A DNA stretch of 33,744 nt from Pseudomonadota bacterium (GCA_023460715.1 JAEWPH010000017.1:1-33744); one strand, 5' to 3'; shown: positions 15,709 to 23,770, counted from the stretch's first letter. Notes: generated by a model not told the origin, from the letters alone. Numbers and translations are program-made.

Positions 15709-16345
15709 ACGTAGTAAGGATGAACTGGCCGCCCGCGTGGCGCAGGACATCCACGAAGGCGCGTACGTGAACCTGGGCATCGGCCAGCCGACCCTGGTGG
15801 CCAACCACATCCCTGCCGACCGCGAAGTCATCCTGCAAAGCGAGAACGGCATCCTGGGCATGGGCCCCGCGCCCGCGCCCGGCCAGGAGGATTACGACCT
15901 GACCAACGCCGGCAAGCAGCCCGTCACGCTGCTGGCGGGCGGCGCCTACTTCCACCATGCCGACAGCTTCGCCATGATGCGCGGCGGCCACCTGGACATC
16001 TGCGTGCTGGGTGCCTTCCAGGTCAGCGCCACGGGCGACCTGGCCAACTGGAGCACGGGCGAGCCGGGCGCCATTCCTGCCGTGGGCGGCGCCATGGACC
16101 TGGCCATCGGCGCCAAGCAGACCTGGGTGATGATGGATCTGCTGACCAAGCAGGGCCAGTCCAAGATCGTGCCGCAGTGCACCTACCCGCTCACCGGCAT
16201 CGGCTGCGTCAAGCGCATCTACAGCGACCTGGCGACGATCGAATGCACGCCCACGGGCCTGAAGCTGATCGACGCCGTGCCAGGCCTGGAGCACGCCGAG
16301 CTTGAACGCCTGGTCGGCCTGCCGATCCAGCCCGCGCAGGTCTGA
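15692..16345 (+). CDS. pcaJ: 3-oxoadipate CoA-transferase subunit B
   Basis: The 217-residue beta subunit that pairs with PcaI. The catalytic signature LQSENGILG carries the glutamate (E51) that forms the CoA thioester. GAYVNLGIGQPTLVANHIP near the N-terminus and GGAMDLAIGAKQTWVMMDL are typical of the family. I chose the GTG at 15692: it gives a family-like N-terminus (SSYQRRSKDELAARVAQDI) and has GAAGGAA six bases upstream. An ATG at 15659 overlapping the pcaI stop would add 11 residues (MKSASSAEGIS) encoded by the dispersed repeat; those look non-native. The choice affects only the N-terminus. Confidence 0.92.
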   Translation: MSSYQRRSKDELAARVAQDIHEGAYVNLGIGQPTLVANHIPADREVILQSENGILGMGPAPAPGQEDYDLTNAGKQPVTLLAGGAYFHHADSFAMMRGGHLDICVLGAFQVSATGDLANWSTGEPGAIPAVGGAMDLAIGAKQTWVMMDLLTKQGQSKIVPQCTYPLTGIGCVKRIYSDLATIECTPTGLKLIDAVPGLEHAELERLVGLPIQPAQV

Positions 16346-16404
16346 CCTGGCGGCCGCCGGGCACCGCCCGGCCGTCCCGACCCCCCATCTTTCTGGAGAC
16401 ACGC

Positions 16405-17613
16405 ATGACCACCCCCCAAGCCTTCATCTGCGACGCGATCCGCACGCCCTTCGGCCGTTATGGCGGAGCCCTGTCCAGCGTGCGCACAGACGACCTGGGC
16501 GCGATCCCGATCAAGGCGCTGATGGAGCGCAACCCGGGCGTGGACTGGGCGGCCGTGACCGACGTGCTCTACGGCTGCGCCAACCAGGCGGGCGAAGACA
16601 ACCGCAATGTGGCGCGCATGTCCGCGCTGCTGGCCGGCCTGCCGCTGGAAGTGCCCGGCGCCACGCTCAACCGCCTGTGCGGTTCGGGCCTGGACGCGGT
16701 GGGCACGGCCGCGCGCGCCATCAAGTCGGGCGAGGCGGGCTTGATGATTGCGGGCGGCGTGGAAAGCATGAGCCGCGCGCCCTTCGTCATGCCGAAGGCC
16801 GAAACGGCGTTCAGCCGCAACAACGCGGTGTACGACACGACGATCGGCTGGCGCTTCGTCAACAAGCTGATGAAGGCGCAGTACGGCGTGGATTCCATGC
16901 CCGAGACGGCCGAGAACGTGGCCACCGACTTCGGCATCGAGCGCGAGGCGCAGGACCGCATGGCCCTGGCCAGCCAGCTCAACGCCGTGGCCGCCATCGA
17001 GGCCGGCCACCTGGCGCGCGAGATCGTGCCCGTCACCATCCCCCAGAAGAAGGGCGACGCCATCGTGGTGAGCCAGGACGAGCACCCGCGCTCCACCAGC
17101 CTGGAGGCGCTGGCCAAGCTCAAGGGCGTGGTGCGGCCGGACGGCACGGTGACCGCCGGCAACGCCAGCGGCGTGAACGACGGCGCCTGCGCGCTGCTGC
17201 TGGCCGATGAAGCCAGCGCCGCCAAGTACGGCCTCAATCCGCGGGCCCGCGTGGTCGGCATGGCCACGGCCGGCGTGGCGCCGCGCATCATGGGCTTCGG
17301 CCCCACGCCCGCCACCCAGAAGGTGCTGGCGCAGACGGGCCTGACCATCGACCACCTGGACGTGATCGAACTGAACGAAGCCTTCGCCGCCCAGGGCCTG
17401 GCCGTGCTGCGCGCGCTGGACATCCAGGACGACGACGCCCGCGTCAACGCCTGGGGCGGCGCCATCGCCCTGGGCCACCCGCTGGGCGCCAGCGGCGCCC
17501 GCCTGGTCACCACCGCCGTCAACCGCCTGCACGAACACGGCGGCCAGTACGCGCTGTGCACCATGTGCATCGGCGTGGGGCAGGGCATTGCGGTGATCCT
17601 CGAGCGCGTCTGA
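16405..17613 (+). CDS. pcaF: 3-oxoadipyl-CoA thiolase
   Basis: A 402-residue thiolase that splits 3-oxoadipyl-CoA into succinyl-CoA and acetyl-CoA, the last step of the beta-ketoadipate pathway. The nucleophile is C92 in NRLCGSGLDA. H358 in GHPLGASGAR and C388 in CTMCIGVGQG complete the active site. The pattern GNASGVNDGA and the length fit the PcaF/PaaJ group rather than the shorter acetoacetyl-CoA thiolases. CTGGAGA provides a good ribosome-binding site. It lies 59 bases after pcaJ and 29 bases before pcaD, in one operon. Confidence 0.93.
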   Translation: MTTPQAFICDAIRTPFGRYGGALSSVRTDDLGAIPIKALMERNPGVDWAAVTDVLYGCANQAGEDNRNVARMSALLAGLPLEVPGATLNRLCGSGLDAVGTAARAIKSGEAGLMIAGGVESMSRAPFVMPKAETAFSRNNAVYDTTIGWRFVNKLMKAQYGVDSMPETAENVATDFGIEREAQDRMALASQLNAVAAIEAGHLAREIVPVTIPQKKGDAIVVSQDEHPRSTSLEALAKLKGVVRPDGTVTAGNASGVNDGACALLLADEASAAKYGLNPRARVVGMATAGVAPRIMGFGPTPATQKVLAQTGLTIDHLDVIELNEAFAAQGLAVLRALDIQDDDARVNAWGGAIALGHPLGASGARLVTTAVNRLHEHGGQYALCTMCIGVGQGIAVILERV

Positions 17614-17642
17614 CGCGCACCACTGCGCACGGAGGAACCCTC

Positions 17643-18437
17643 TTGTCCATCACCACGATCAACACGTCACAAGGCGCCTTCCGCGTCGCCATCGACGGGC
17701 CGGACGGAGCGCCCGTGTTGGTGCTGTCCAACTCGCTCGGCACAACGCTGGAGATGTGGGACGTCCAGGCCGCGCATCTCTCGGCCACCCACCGCGTGCT
17801 GCGCTACGACACCCGCGGCCACGGCGGCAGCGTGCTCTCGCCTGGCCCGTATACGTTCGACCAGCTGGGCGGTGACGTCATCGCGTTGCTGGATGCGCTG
17901 CGCATCGAGCGCGCCAGCTTCTGCGGCATTTCCATGGGCGGCTTCACCGGCCTGTGGCTGGGCGTGCATGCGCCGCAGCGTCTGAACCACCTGGTAGTAG
18001 CCAACAGCGCTGCCAAGATCGGCACGGCAGAGGGCTGGGCCGCGCGCGCCGCCCTGGTGCGCGACAAAGGCGCGGCCGCCATGGCCGAGCTGGCCGCCTC
18101 GTCGCCCAGCCGCTGGTTCACGGAGACTTTCACGGCGGCGCAGCCCGCCGTAGTGCAGCGTGCGCAGGGCTGGATCGCCGGCATTGCGCCGGAAGGCTAT
18201 GCCGCGTGCTGCGAAGCGCTGGCGCAGGCCGACCTGCGCAACGCCATCGCTGCCATCGCTGTGCCCACGCTGCTGATCGCCGGCAGTGCAGACCCGGTGA
18301 CCACGGTGGCCGATGCGCAGGCCATGCAGGCCGCCATCCCGGGATCGCAGCTCGCCGAGTTGCCGGCCTCGCATTTGTCCAACCTGGAGGCGCCCGACGC
18401 CTTCAACGCCGCGCTGGCCGGCTTTCTGGCGCGCTGA
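17643..18437 (+). CDS. pcaD: 3-oxoadipate enol-lactonase
   Basis: A 264-residue alpha/beta hydrolase that opens 3-oxoadipate enol-lactone to 3-oxoadipate. The nucleophile elbow is GISMGG (S97), with acid D217 in GSADPVT and base H244 in ASHLSNLEAP. LSNSLGTTLEMWDVQ and RYDTRGHGGS are typical PcaD segments. The start is a TTG at 17643, seven bases after a strong GGAGG; no ATG fits better. The open frame runs further up into the pcaF end but shows no homology there. Confidence 0.92.
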   Translation: MSITTINTSQGAFRVAIDGPDGAPVLVLSNSLGTTLEMWDVQAAHLSATHRVLRYDTRGHGGSVLSPGPYTFDQLGGDVIALLDALRIERASFCGISMGGFTGLWLGVHAPQRLNHLVVANSAAKIGTAEGWAARAALVRDKGAAAMAELAASSPSRWFTETFTAAQPAVVQRAQGWIAGIAPEGYAACCEALAQADLRNAIAAIAVPTLLIAGSADPVTTVADAQAMQAAIPGSQLAELPASHLSNLEAPDAFNAALAGFLAR

Positions 18438-18449
18438 GGCCCATCGCAC

Positions 18450-19523
18450 ATGAGTCTGCAGCAGCCCACCAACCCCCGCTGGCAGCGCCGGCCCGACGGC
18501 TCCACCTGGGGCGACTTCGGTCCCAACGACCAGCTCGGCCGCCTGAACCTGCTCACGCCCGAGAAGGTGCGCCAGGGCGTGGCCGAGGTGCACGAAGGCC
18601 TGGCCTTCGCCCTCAGCCTGCCGCTGGACTACCCCGGCGGCAATGCGCTCAACCCCAACCGCAATCCGCCGGTGCTGCGGCCGCTGCTGCGCAAGGGCCT
18701 GGTCAACTTCAACTGCCTGCTGGGCGGGCTGGAAGAGGGCCGCACCGATGTGCTGTCGGACGATCTGGCCATCCTGCACCTGCAATATTCGACACAGTGG
18801 GACGGCCTGGCGCACGCGGGCTCGATGTTCGACGCCAACGGCGATGGCCTGCCCGAAGCGCTGTACTACAACGGCTACGCCGCGGGCCGCGACATCGTCG
18901 GCCCGAGCGATGTGCGCGATGCCGGCGTGCCCGCCGCGCCGGGCGCTGCGGTCAGCACTTCGGCTGCGCATGCGCTGGGCATCGAAGGCATGGCCCGCAC
19001 GGGCGTGCAGGGCCGCGGCGTGATGGTCGATCTGCGCGCGCACCTGGGCGATGCCCGCACGGTGGTGGGCTACGACACGCTGATGCGCGTGCTGGACGCC
19101 GACCGCGTGGCCGTGGAGCCGGGCGACATCGTCTGCCTGCACACCGGCTTTGCCGACGTGGTGCTGGGCATGCGCAAGCACCCGGACCCGGCCGTGCTGG
19201 CGGGCAGCTGCGCGGTGCTGGACGGGCGCGACGAGAAGTTGCTGCAGTGGATCACCGACAGCCAGCTGGCCGCCATCGCCGCCGACAACTATGCGGTGGA
19301 GGCCTTCCCCGCCAACGCCGGTGCTGCCGCGTGCTGCGCCGCGCTGCCGCTGCACGAGCACTGCCTGTTCAAGCTGGGCGTGCACCTGGGCGAGCTGTGG
19401 CATCTGACGCCGCTGGCCGCCTGGCTGCGTGAACGCAGCCGCTACCGTTTCTTGCTGACGGCGCCGCCGTTGAATCTGCCCGGGGCCATCGCCTCGCCCG
19501 TGACGCCGGTTGCCACTGTGTAG
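18450..19523 (+). CDS. Cyclase-family metal-dependent hydrolase, glutamine-variant
   Basis: A 357-residue member of the cyclase/kynurenine-formamidase/isatin-hydrolase superfamily, which opens cyclic amides or lactones or cleaves formamides using a divalent metal. The expected metal motif HxGTHxDxxxH appears as QYSTQWDGLAH (residues 112-122). D118 and H122 are kept, but both earlier histidines are glutamine (Q112, Q116). I believe this is shared by a long-chain subfamily (about 330-360 residues, followed by YNGY) with no known reaction. Other segments are LRAHLGDARTVVGYD, VEPGDIVCLHTG and AADNYAVEAFP. It starts 12 bases after pcaD, so it is very likely co-transcribed and may supply or open a lactone or ring intermediate feeding the pathway. 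Confidence 0.85.
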   Translation: MSLQQPTNPRWQRRPDGSTWGDFGPNDQLGRLNLLTPEKVRQGVAEVHEGLAFALSLPLDYPGGNALNPNRNPPVLRPLLRKGLVNFNCLLGGLEEGRTDVLSDDLAILHLQYSTQWDGLAHAGSMFDANGDGLPEALYYNGYAAGRDIVGPSDVRDAGVPAAPGAAVSTSAAHALGIEGMARTGVQGRGVMVDLRAHLGDARTVVGYDTLMRVLDADRVAVEPGDIVCLHTGFADVVLGMRKHPDPAVLAGSCAVLDGRDEKLLQWITDSQLAAIAADNYAVEAFPANAGAAACCAALPLHEHCLFKLGVHLGELWHLTPLAAWLRERSRYRFLLTAPPLNLPGAIASPVTPVATV

Positions 19524-19540
19524 GCCGTCCGTCACCCCGT

Positions 19541-19562
19541 CCCTGCGGTGCGCACCGCAGGG
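19541..19562. other. Perfect 22-base palindrome between cyclase and YciI genes
   Basis: The two 11-base arms CCCTGCGGTGC and GCACCGCAGGG are exact inverses with no spacer. RNA could fold an 8-9 bp GC-rich hairpin. No T-run follows (AATCCCTT), so it is not a clear terminator. An RNA-stabilising hairpin or a protein-binding site are alternatives. Confidence 0.6.
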
Positions 19563-19630
19563 AATCCCTTCCACCCGCCGCCCGACCGGCGTTCGTTAGG
19601 TGCCGCTTTTGCGTGCGCCGGGAGACTGCT

Positions 19631-19927
19631 GTGCCTTTCATCATCGAAACCTTCGACAAACCCGGACACCAGCATGTGCGCCAGGCCACGCGCGCCGCGC
19701 ACCTGGAGTTTCTGGACCAGCACAAGGCGCTGCTGCTGGCCTGCGGCGCCAAGCTGGCCGACGACGGCACCGACCTGGGCGGCGGCCTGTACGTGGTGGC
19801 GCTGGACTCGCGCGAAGAGGCGCAGCGCTTCATCGAATCCGACCCGTTCCACACCGCGGGCCTGTTCGAGCGGGTGACGCTCACCCGCTGGCGCAAGGCC
19901 TATGTCGGCGGCCAGTGCTTCCTCTGA
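19631..19927 (+). CDS. YciI-like protein
   Basis: A 98-residue ferredoxin-fold protein of the YciI/YCII family: FIIETFDKPGHQHVRQATRAAHLEFLDQHKALLLACGAKLADDG, then GGGLYVVALDSREEAQRFIESDPFHTAGLFERVTLTRWRKAY. The relevant known member is 5-chloromuconolactone dehalogenase (ClcF), which acts on a muconolactone derivative; other YciI proteins have unclear activities. With PcaD and CatC nearby, an isomerase or lactone-processing role is a reasonable guess. The GTG at 19631 follows GGGAGA at good spacing. A GTG at 19613 would add six residues. Confidence 0.82.
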   Translation: MPFIIETFDKPGHQHVRQATRAAHLEFLDQHKALLLACGAKLADDGTDLGGGLYVVALDSREEAQRFIESDPFHTAGLFERVTLTRWRKAYVGGQCFL

Positions 19928-19973
19928 GCGGCCTGTGCCCTACCTTCCTGAAGAACCAAGAAAGAGACCTTCC

Positions 19974-20702
19974 ATGACCACCACCGCGTCTGCGCTCGAA
20001 CGCGTTCTCATCACCGGCGGCGGCGCCGGCATCGGTGCCGCCACGGCCGAGCGCTGCCGCGCCGACGGCTACGAGCCCGTCATCATTGACCGCACCGTGG
20101 GCCATGTGCCCGGCGGCATCCAGGCCGACCTGTCCGATGTGGAGGACACTGCCCGCGCCCTGCAGGAAGCGCTGGCCGGCGGCCCCATCACCCGCCTGGT
20201 GAACAACGTGGGCATCGTGGTGCCGGCGGAGGCAGCCGAACAGACGCTGGAGCAGTTCGATCTGGCCGTGGCGCTGAACCTGCGCTGCAGCCTGCAGTGC
20301 ATGCAGGCGCTGCTGCCGGGCATGCAGGCAGCGGGCTTCGGCCGCATCGTGAACATGTCGTCCCGCGCGGCCCTGGGCAAGGAACTGCGCACCGCGTATT
20401 CGGCCACCAAGGCCGGCCTGATCGGCATGACCCGCGTGTGGGCGCTGGAGCTGGGCCGCCACGGCATCACGGCCAACGCCATCGGTCCCGGGCCCATCCG
20501 CACCGAGCTGTTCGACCGCGCCAACCCCCCCGATGCGCCGCGCACGCAGGCCATCATCGAATCCGTGCCGGTCAAGCGCGTGGGCACGCCCGACGACGTG
20601 GCGCATGCCGTGTCGTACCTGCTGGATGCGCGCACCGGCTTCGTCACCGGCCAGGTGCTCTACGTCTGCGGCGGCATGACCGTTGGCGTAGCCGGTGTGT
20701 GA
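19974..20702 (+). CDS. Short-chain dehydrogenase/reductase (SDR)
   Basis: A 242-residue classical SDR. The cofactor loop is TGGGAGIG near the N-terminus, followed by NNVGIV in place of the usual NNAG. The catalytic serine is in NMSSRA (S129/S130), and YSATK gives Y142 and K146. IGPGPIRTELF and TGQVLYVCGGM follow the family pattern. D39 at the end of beta-2 (VIIDR) suggests NAD(H) preference. The substrate is unknown. It is the fourth downstream gene in the pcaIJFD unit and is followed by a repeat-filled gap. GAGA lies near the ATG at 19974. The frame upstream to 19902 overlaps the YciI gene and is not coding. Confidence 0.87.
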   Translation: MTTTASALERVLITGGGAGIGAATAERCRADGYEPVIIDRTVGHVPGGIQADLSDVEDTARALQEALAGGPITRLVNNVGIVVPAEAAEQTLEQFDLAVALNLRCSLQCMQALLPGMQAAGFGRIVNMSSRAALGKELRTAYSATKAGLIGMTRVWALELGRHGITANAIGPGPIRTELFDRANPPDAPRTQAIIESVPVKRVGTPDDVAHAVSYLLDARTGFVTGQVLYVCGGMTVGVAGV

Positions 20703-20706
20703 TAGC

Positions 20707-20842
20707 CACACCCCCCTGAGTGGCTGCGCCGCTTCCCCCCGCTCTCGCCGTGCTGCGCACAGCGGGCAGGGGGACGACGCCGGCGGCCGGGCGAAGCCCG
20801 TTCCACGGCGTCTGCTGGCTTGGCCTGCTCCGCGGCCTTCTG
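20707..20842 (+). repeat. Second intergenic repeat type (CACCCCCCTGAG...GGGGGACGACGCC)
   Basis: Starts near CACCCCCCTGAGTGGCTGCG, contains GGGCAGGGGGACGACGCC, then GCCGGGCGAAGCCCGTTCC and CTGCTGGCTTGGCCTGC. I recognise this wording as an abundant non-coding repeat in Comamonadaceae genomes; it occurs once here. It lies between the SDR and transporter genes. This is recollection, not a search. Confidence 0.55.
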
Positions 20843-20939
20843 ACGGGTGGCGCCGTGCCGGTTCCGTAAGCCGCCCGTTGGGGCGCTGAAGCGATTCCTC
20901 TTCTCTCATTCATCCCATAACAGCGAGACAAGTTCTTCC

Positions 20940-22274
20940 ATGTCGAAAATCACTGCCTTCTTCACTGAACTGATGCGGCGCTATCTGCCCGATCCGTTCG
21001 TCTTCGCGATCATGCTCACGCTGCTCACCATGGCGCTGGCCTTCGGTGTGGAAAGCCGTCCGATCAACGACGTGGTGCAGGACTGGGGCAAGGGCTTCTG
21101 GAGCCTGCTGGCCTTCACCACGCAGATGGCGGTGATCCTGGTGATGGGCTATGTGCTGGCGGCTGCGCCCATCGTGGACCGGTTTCTCAACCGCATCACC
21201 ACCTATGTGCACACGCCGCGCCAGGCGATCATCGTGGCCACGCTGGTGGGCTGCGTGGGCAGCTACCTCAACTGGGGCTTCGGCCTAGTGATCGGCGGCA
21301 TCATGGCGCGCAAGCTGGCGCTCAAGGTCAAGGGCGTGCACTACCCGCTGATCATCGCGGCGGCCTACACGGGCTTCACCATGTACAGCCTGGGCTTCTC
21401 GGCCACCATTCCCGTGCTCATCTCCACCAAGGGCCATGCCTTTGAAAGCACGATGGGGCTGATTCCGCTCACGCAGACCATCTTCTCCGCGCCCATCCTG
21501 CTGACCAGCCTGGCCGTGCTGATCGCGCTGCCGCTGCTCAACGCCACCATGCACCCGAAGCAGGGCGAGAAGGTCGTCGAGCTGGACCCGGCCACCGTGG
21601 TCGACGCCAAGCCCGCCAGCGCCGAGAGCGTGATGGGCGACGAGAAGACGCTGGCCTGGCGCCTGAACCACAGCCGCGTGCTGAGCCTGCTGATCGGCCT
21701 GTGCGGCATGGCGTATGTGGCCATCCACTTCATCCAAGGCGGCAACCTCGATCTGAACATGATCAACTTCTTCATCCTGTTCCTGGGCGTGCTGCTGCTG
21801 GGCACACCGATGGCCTACGTGGAGAAGGTCAACGAAGGCGTGAAGACCATCGGCGGGATCATTCTGCAGTTCCCGTTCTACGCCGGCATCATGGCCATCA
21901 TGCATGGCTCGGGGCTGGTGGAGTCCATCGCCCACGTCTTCGTGAGCGTGTCCACCGTCGACACGCTGCCGCTGTGGGGCCTGATCAGCTCGTTCGTCAT
22001 CAACTTCTTCGCGCCCTCGGGCGGCGGCCACTGGGTGCTGCAGGGTCCCTTCATGATCAACGCGGCCACCACGCTGGGCGCATCGCAGGCGCAGACGGCC
22101 ATGTCGGTGATGCTGGGCAACGGCTGGAACGACCTCGTGCAGCCCTTCTGGATCCTGCCGGCGCTGGCCCTGTCCAAGCTCAAGCTCAAGGACATCATGG
22201 GCTACACGGTGGTGTCGATGCTCCTGGTGGGCGCCATCTACGCCGTGACCATGCTGGTCTGGCCGCACCTGTGA
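20940..22274 (+). CDS. Short-chain fatty acid transporter, AtoE family
   Basis: A 444-residue multi-pass membrane protein of the AtoE/TIGR00366 family, known for uptake of short-chain fatty acids such as butyrate and acetoacetate. The family-type stretches GSYLNWGFGLVIGGIMARKLA and NFFAPSGGGHWVLQGPFMINAA are present, with about twelve hydrophobic helices. The ATG at 20940 gives the normal family start (MSKITAFFTELMRRYLPDPFVFAIML). Here it stands between aromatic-catabolism genes, so import of a small aliphatic acid that enters at or below beta-ketoadipate is possible (inference). A weak GAGACA site precedes it. Confidence 0.88.
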   Translation: MSKITAFFTELMRRYLPDPFVFAIMLTLLTMALAFGVESRPINDVVQDWGKGFWSLLAFTTQMAVILVMGYVLAAAPIVDRFLNRITTYVHTPRQAIIVATLVGCVGSYLNWGFGLVIGGIMARKLALKVKGVHYPLIIAAAYTGFTMYSLGFSATIPVLISTKGHAFESTMGLIPLTQTIFSAPILLTSLAVLIALPLLNATMHPKQGEKVVELDPATVVDAKPASAESVMGDEKTLAWRLNHSRVLSLLIGLCGMAYVAIHFIQGGNLDLNMINFFILFLGVLLLGTPMAYVEKVNEGVKTIGGIILQFPFYAGIMAIMHGSGLVESIAHVFVSVSTVDTLPLWGLISSFVINFFAPSGGGHWVLQGPFMINAATTLGASQAQTAMSVMLGNGWNDLVQPFWILPALALSKLKLKDIMGYTVVSMLLVGAIYAVTMLVWPHL

Positions 22275-22316
22275 TTCCCGTTCCCTTTTTTCATCCTCTT
22301 TTTCAAGGAGAACTCC

Positions 22317-22601
22317 ATGCTGTTCATGGCTGAAATGATCGTGCAGATCCCGCCCACGCTGGCCCCCGACGTGGTGGACGAGATCAAGGCCAAGGAGAAG
22401 GCGTATTCGCAGCAGCTGCAGCGCGACGGCAAGTGGCGCCACCTGTGGCGCGTGGTGGGCGAATACGCCAACGTCAGCATCTTCGACGTGGCCAGCAACG
22501 ACGAGCTGCACACCCTGCTGAGCGGCCTGCCGCTCTTCCCGTACATGCAGATCAAGGTCACGCCGCTGGCCAACCACCCGTCGTCCATCGTGCAGGAATA
22601 A
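22317..22601 (+). CDS. catC: Muconolactone delta-isomerase
   Basis: A 94-residue protein matching muconolactone isomerase: MLFMAEMIVQIPPTLAPDVVDEIKAKEKAYSQQLQRDGKWRHLWRVVGEYANVSIFD and the conserved ending LPLFPYMQIKVTPLANHPSSI. Known members are decamers converting muconolactone to 3-oxoadipate enol-lactone, the substrate of PcaD. CAAGGAG gives a strong ribosome-binding site. It follows the AtoE-type transporter by 42 bases, and a good terminator lies 50 bases downstream. Its usual partners catA and catB are not in the window. Confidence 0.93.
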   Translation: MLFMAEMIVQIPPTLAPDVVDEIKAKEKAYSQQLQRDGKWRHLWRVVGEYANVSIFDVASNDELHTLLSGLPLFPYMQIKVTPLANHPSSIVQE

Positions 22602-22653
22602 GCCAGGCAAACATCCAGCCACCGCGCTGCTCTGCAGCCACCCCGAGCCCCTT

Positions 22654-22682
22654 CTGGCGGGCATAGCACCCGCCAGGTTTTT
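22654..22682 (+). terminator. Intrinsic terminator after catC
   Basis: A perfect 8-base stem CTGGCGGG (22654-22661) / CCCGCCAG (22669-22676), loop CATAGCA, then GTTTTT. It ends the pca-cat unit before the Bug receptor gene. Confidence 0.88.
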
Positions 22683-22712
22683 CATCCATAAGAGATCCGA
22701 GGAAACAACGAC

Positions 22713-23711
22713 ATGTCCGCATTCCGCTTCAATACCCGCCGCACCGTTCTGGCCGCCGCCCTGGCCGCCACCGCTGGCGCCATCGTCCCCGCAGCCGCCT
22801 TCGCGCAGCAGGCTTACCCCAACAAGATCATCACCATCATCGTGCCGTTCGCGGCCGGTGGCACCACCGACATCCTGGCGCGCGTGATCGCCCAGGGCCT
22901 GACCACAGAGCTGGGCCAGTCGGTGGTGGTGGACAACCGTGCCGGCGCCGGCGGCAACATCGGCGGTCAGATGGCTGCGCGCGCGCCTGCCGACGGCTAC
23001 ACGCTGTTCATGGGCACGGTGGGCACGCACGCCATCAACGCGGCGCTCTACAAGAAGATGCCGTTCGATCCGATCAAGGACTTCGCGCCCCTGACGCGCG
23101 TGGCGAACGTGCCCAACCTGCTGGTGGCCAACCCGTCGCAGCCGTACAAGACGGTGCAGGAACTGATCGCCTACGCCAAGGCCAACCCGGGCAAGGTGAA
23201 CTTCGGTTCCTCGGGCAGCGGCAGCTCCATCCACCTGTCGGGCGAGCTGTTCAAGAGCATGGCCAAGGTGGACATGCAGCACGTGCCCTACAAGGGCAGC
23301 GCACCGGCCGTGACCGATCTGCTGGGCAACCAGATCGGCATCATGTTCGACAACATGCCCTCGGCCATTCAGCACGTGCGCTCGGGCAAGCTGCGCCCCA
23401 TCGCCGTCACGACGGTCAAGCGTTCGCCCGAGCTGCCGGACGTGCCGACCATCGCCGAAGCCGGCGTGCCAGGCTATGAAGCCACGTCGTGGTTCGGCAT
23501 GTTTGCGCCCTCCAACACGCCCGCGCCCATCGTGGCCCAGCTGAACAAGGCCCTGGTCAAGGTGCTGGCGCAGCCCGACATCAAGAAGAAGATCAACGAA
23601 CAGGGCGCCGAGACCGCCGGCGAAACGCCCGAGCAGTTCGCCGCCTTCATCCAGAAGGAAGCCGTGAAGTGGGGCAAGGTGGTGAAGGAGTCGGGCGCGA
23701 GTGTGGACTGA
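22713..23711 (+). CDS. Bug-family (TctC) periplasmic solute-binding protein
   Basis: A 332-residue tripartite tricarboxylate transporter receptor. A signal peptide (RRTVLAAALAATAGAIVPAAAFAQQ) is followed by the family opening YPNKIITIIVPFAAGGTTDILARVIAQGL, then QSVVVDNRAGAGGNIGG, YTLFMGTVGTHAINAALY, and HVPYKGSAPAVTDLLGNQIGIMFDNMPSA. Such proteins bind carboxylates or amides in the periplasm. No tctA/tctB membrane genes are nearby, which is common for Bug proteins in Burkholderiales. It has its own ribosome-binding site (GAGGAAA) after a terminator, so it may be transcribed separately. The ligand is unknown; an aromatic acid or lactone would fit the context. Confidence 0.9.
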   Translation: MSAFRFNTRRTVLAAALAATAGAIVPAAAFAQQAYPNKIITIIVPFAAGGTTDILARVIAQGLTTELGQSVVVDNRAGAGGNIGGQMAARAPADGYTLFMGTVGTHAINAALYKKMPFDPIKDFAPLTRVANVPNLLVANPSQPYKTVQELIAYAKANPGKVNFGSSGSGSSIHLSGELFKSMAKVDMQHVPYKGSAPAVTDLLGNQIGIMFDNMPSAIQHVRSGKLRPIAVTTVKRSPELPDVPTIAEAGVPGYEATSWFGMFAPSNTPAPIVAQLNKALVKVLAQPDIKKKINEQGAETAGETPEQFAAFIQKEAVKWGKVVKESGASVD

Positions 23712-23770
23712 TTTGCTATAGATAATGTAGCTAATTGCGCTTTATCCATAAGCGCTGCAGCCACTTTTGA
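23711..23770 (+). repeat. Dispersed intergenic repeat, copy 4
   Basis: TTTGCTATAGATAATGTAGC, then hairpin GCGCTT (23737-23742) / AAGCGC (23750-23755) with a seven-base loop. The same GCGCTT-N7-AAGCGC core is in copy 5. It fills the gap between the convergent Bug and membrane-protein genes and may act in transcription termination. Confidence 0.7.

Noticed and set aside
16350..16375. GCCGGGC-ACC-GCCCGGC hairpin between pcaJ and pcaF as a terminator
   Set aside because: It is a neat 7-base stem but followed by C-rich sequence, and the genes are clearly one operon. It may at most affect mRNA stability.
17954..19432. A 492-codon open frame overlapping pcaD and the cyclase gene
   Set aside because: Shadow composition (Arg/Gly/Ala); both overlapped genes have clear motifs in their own frame.
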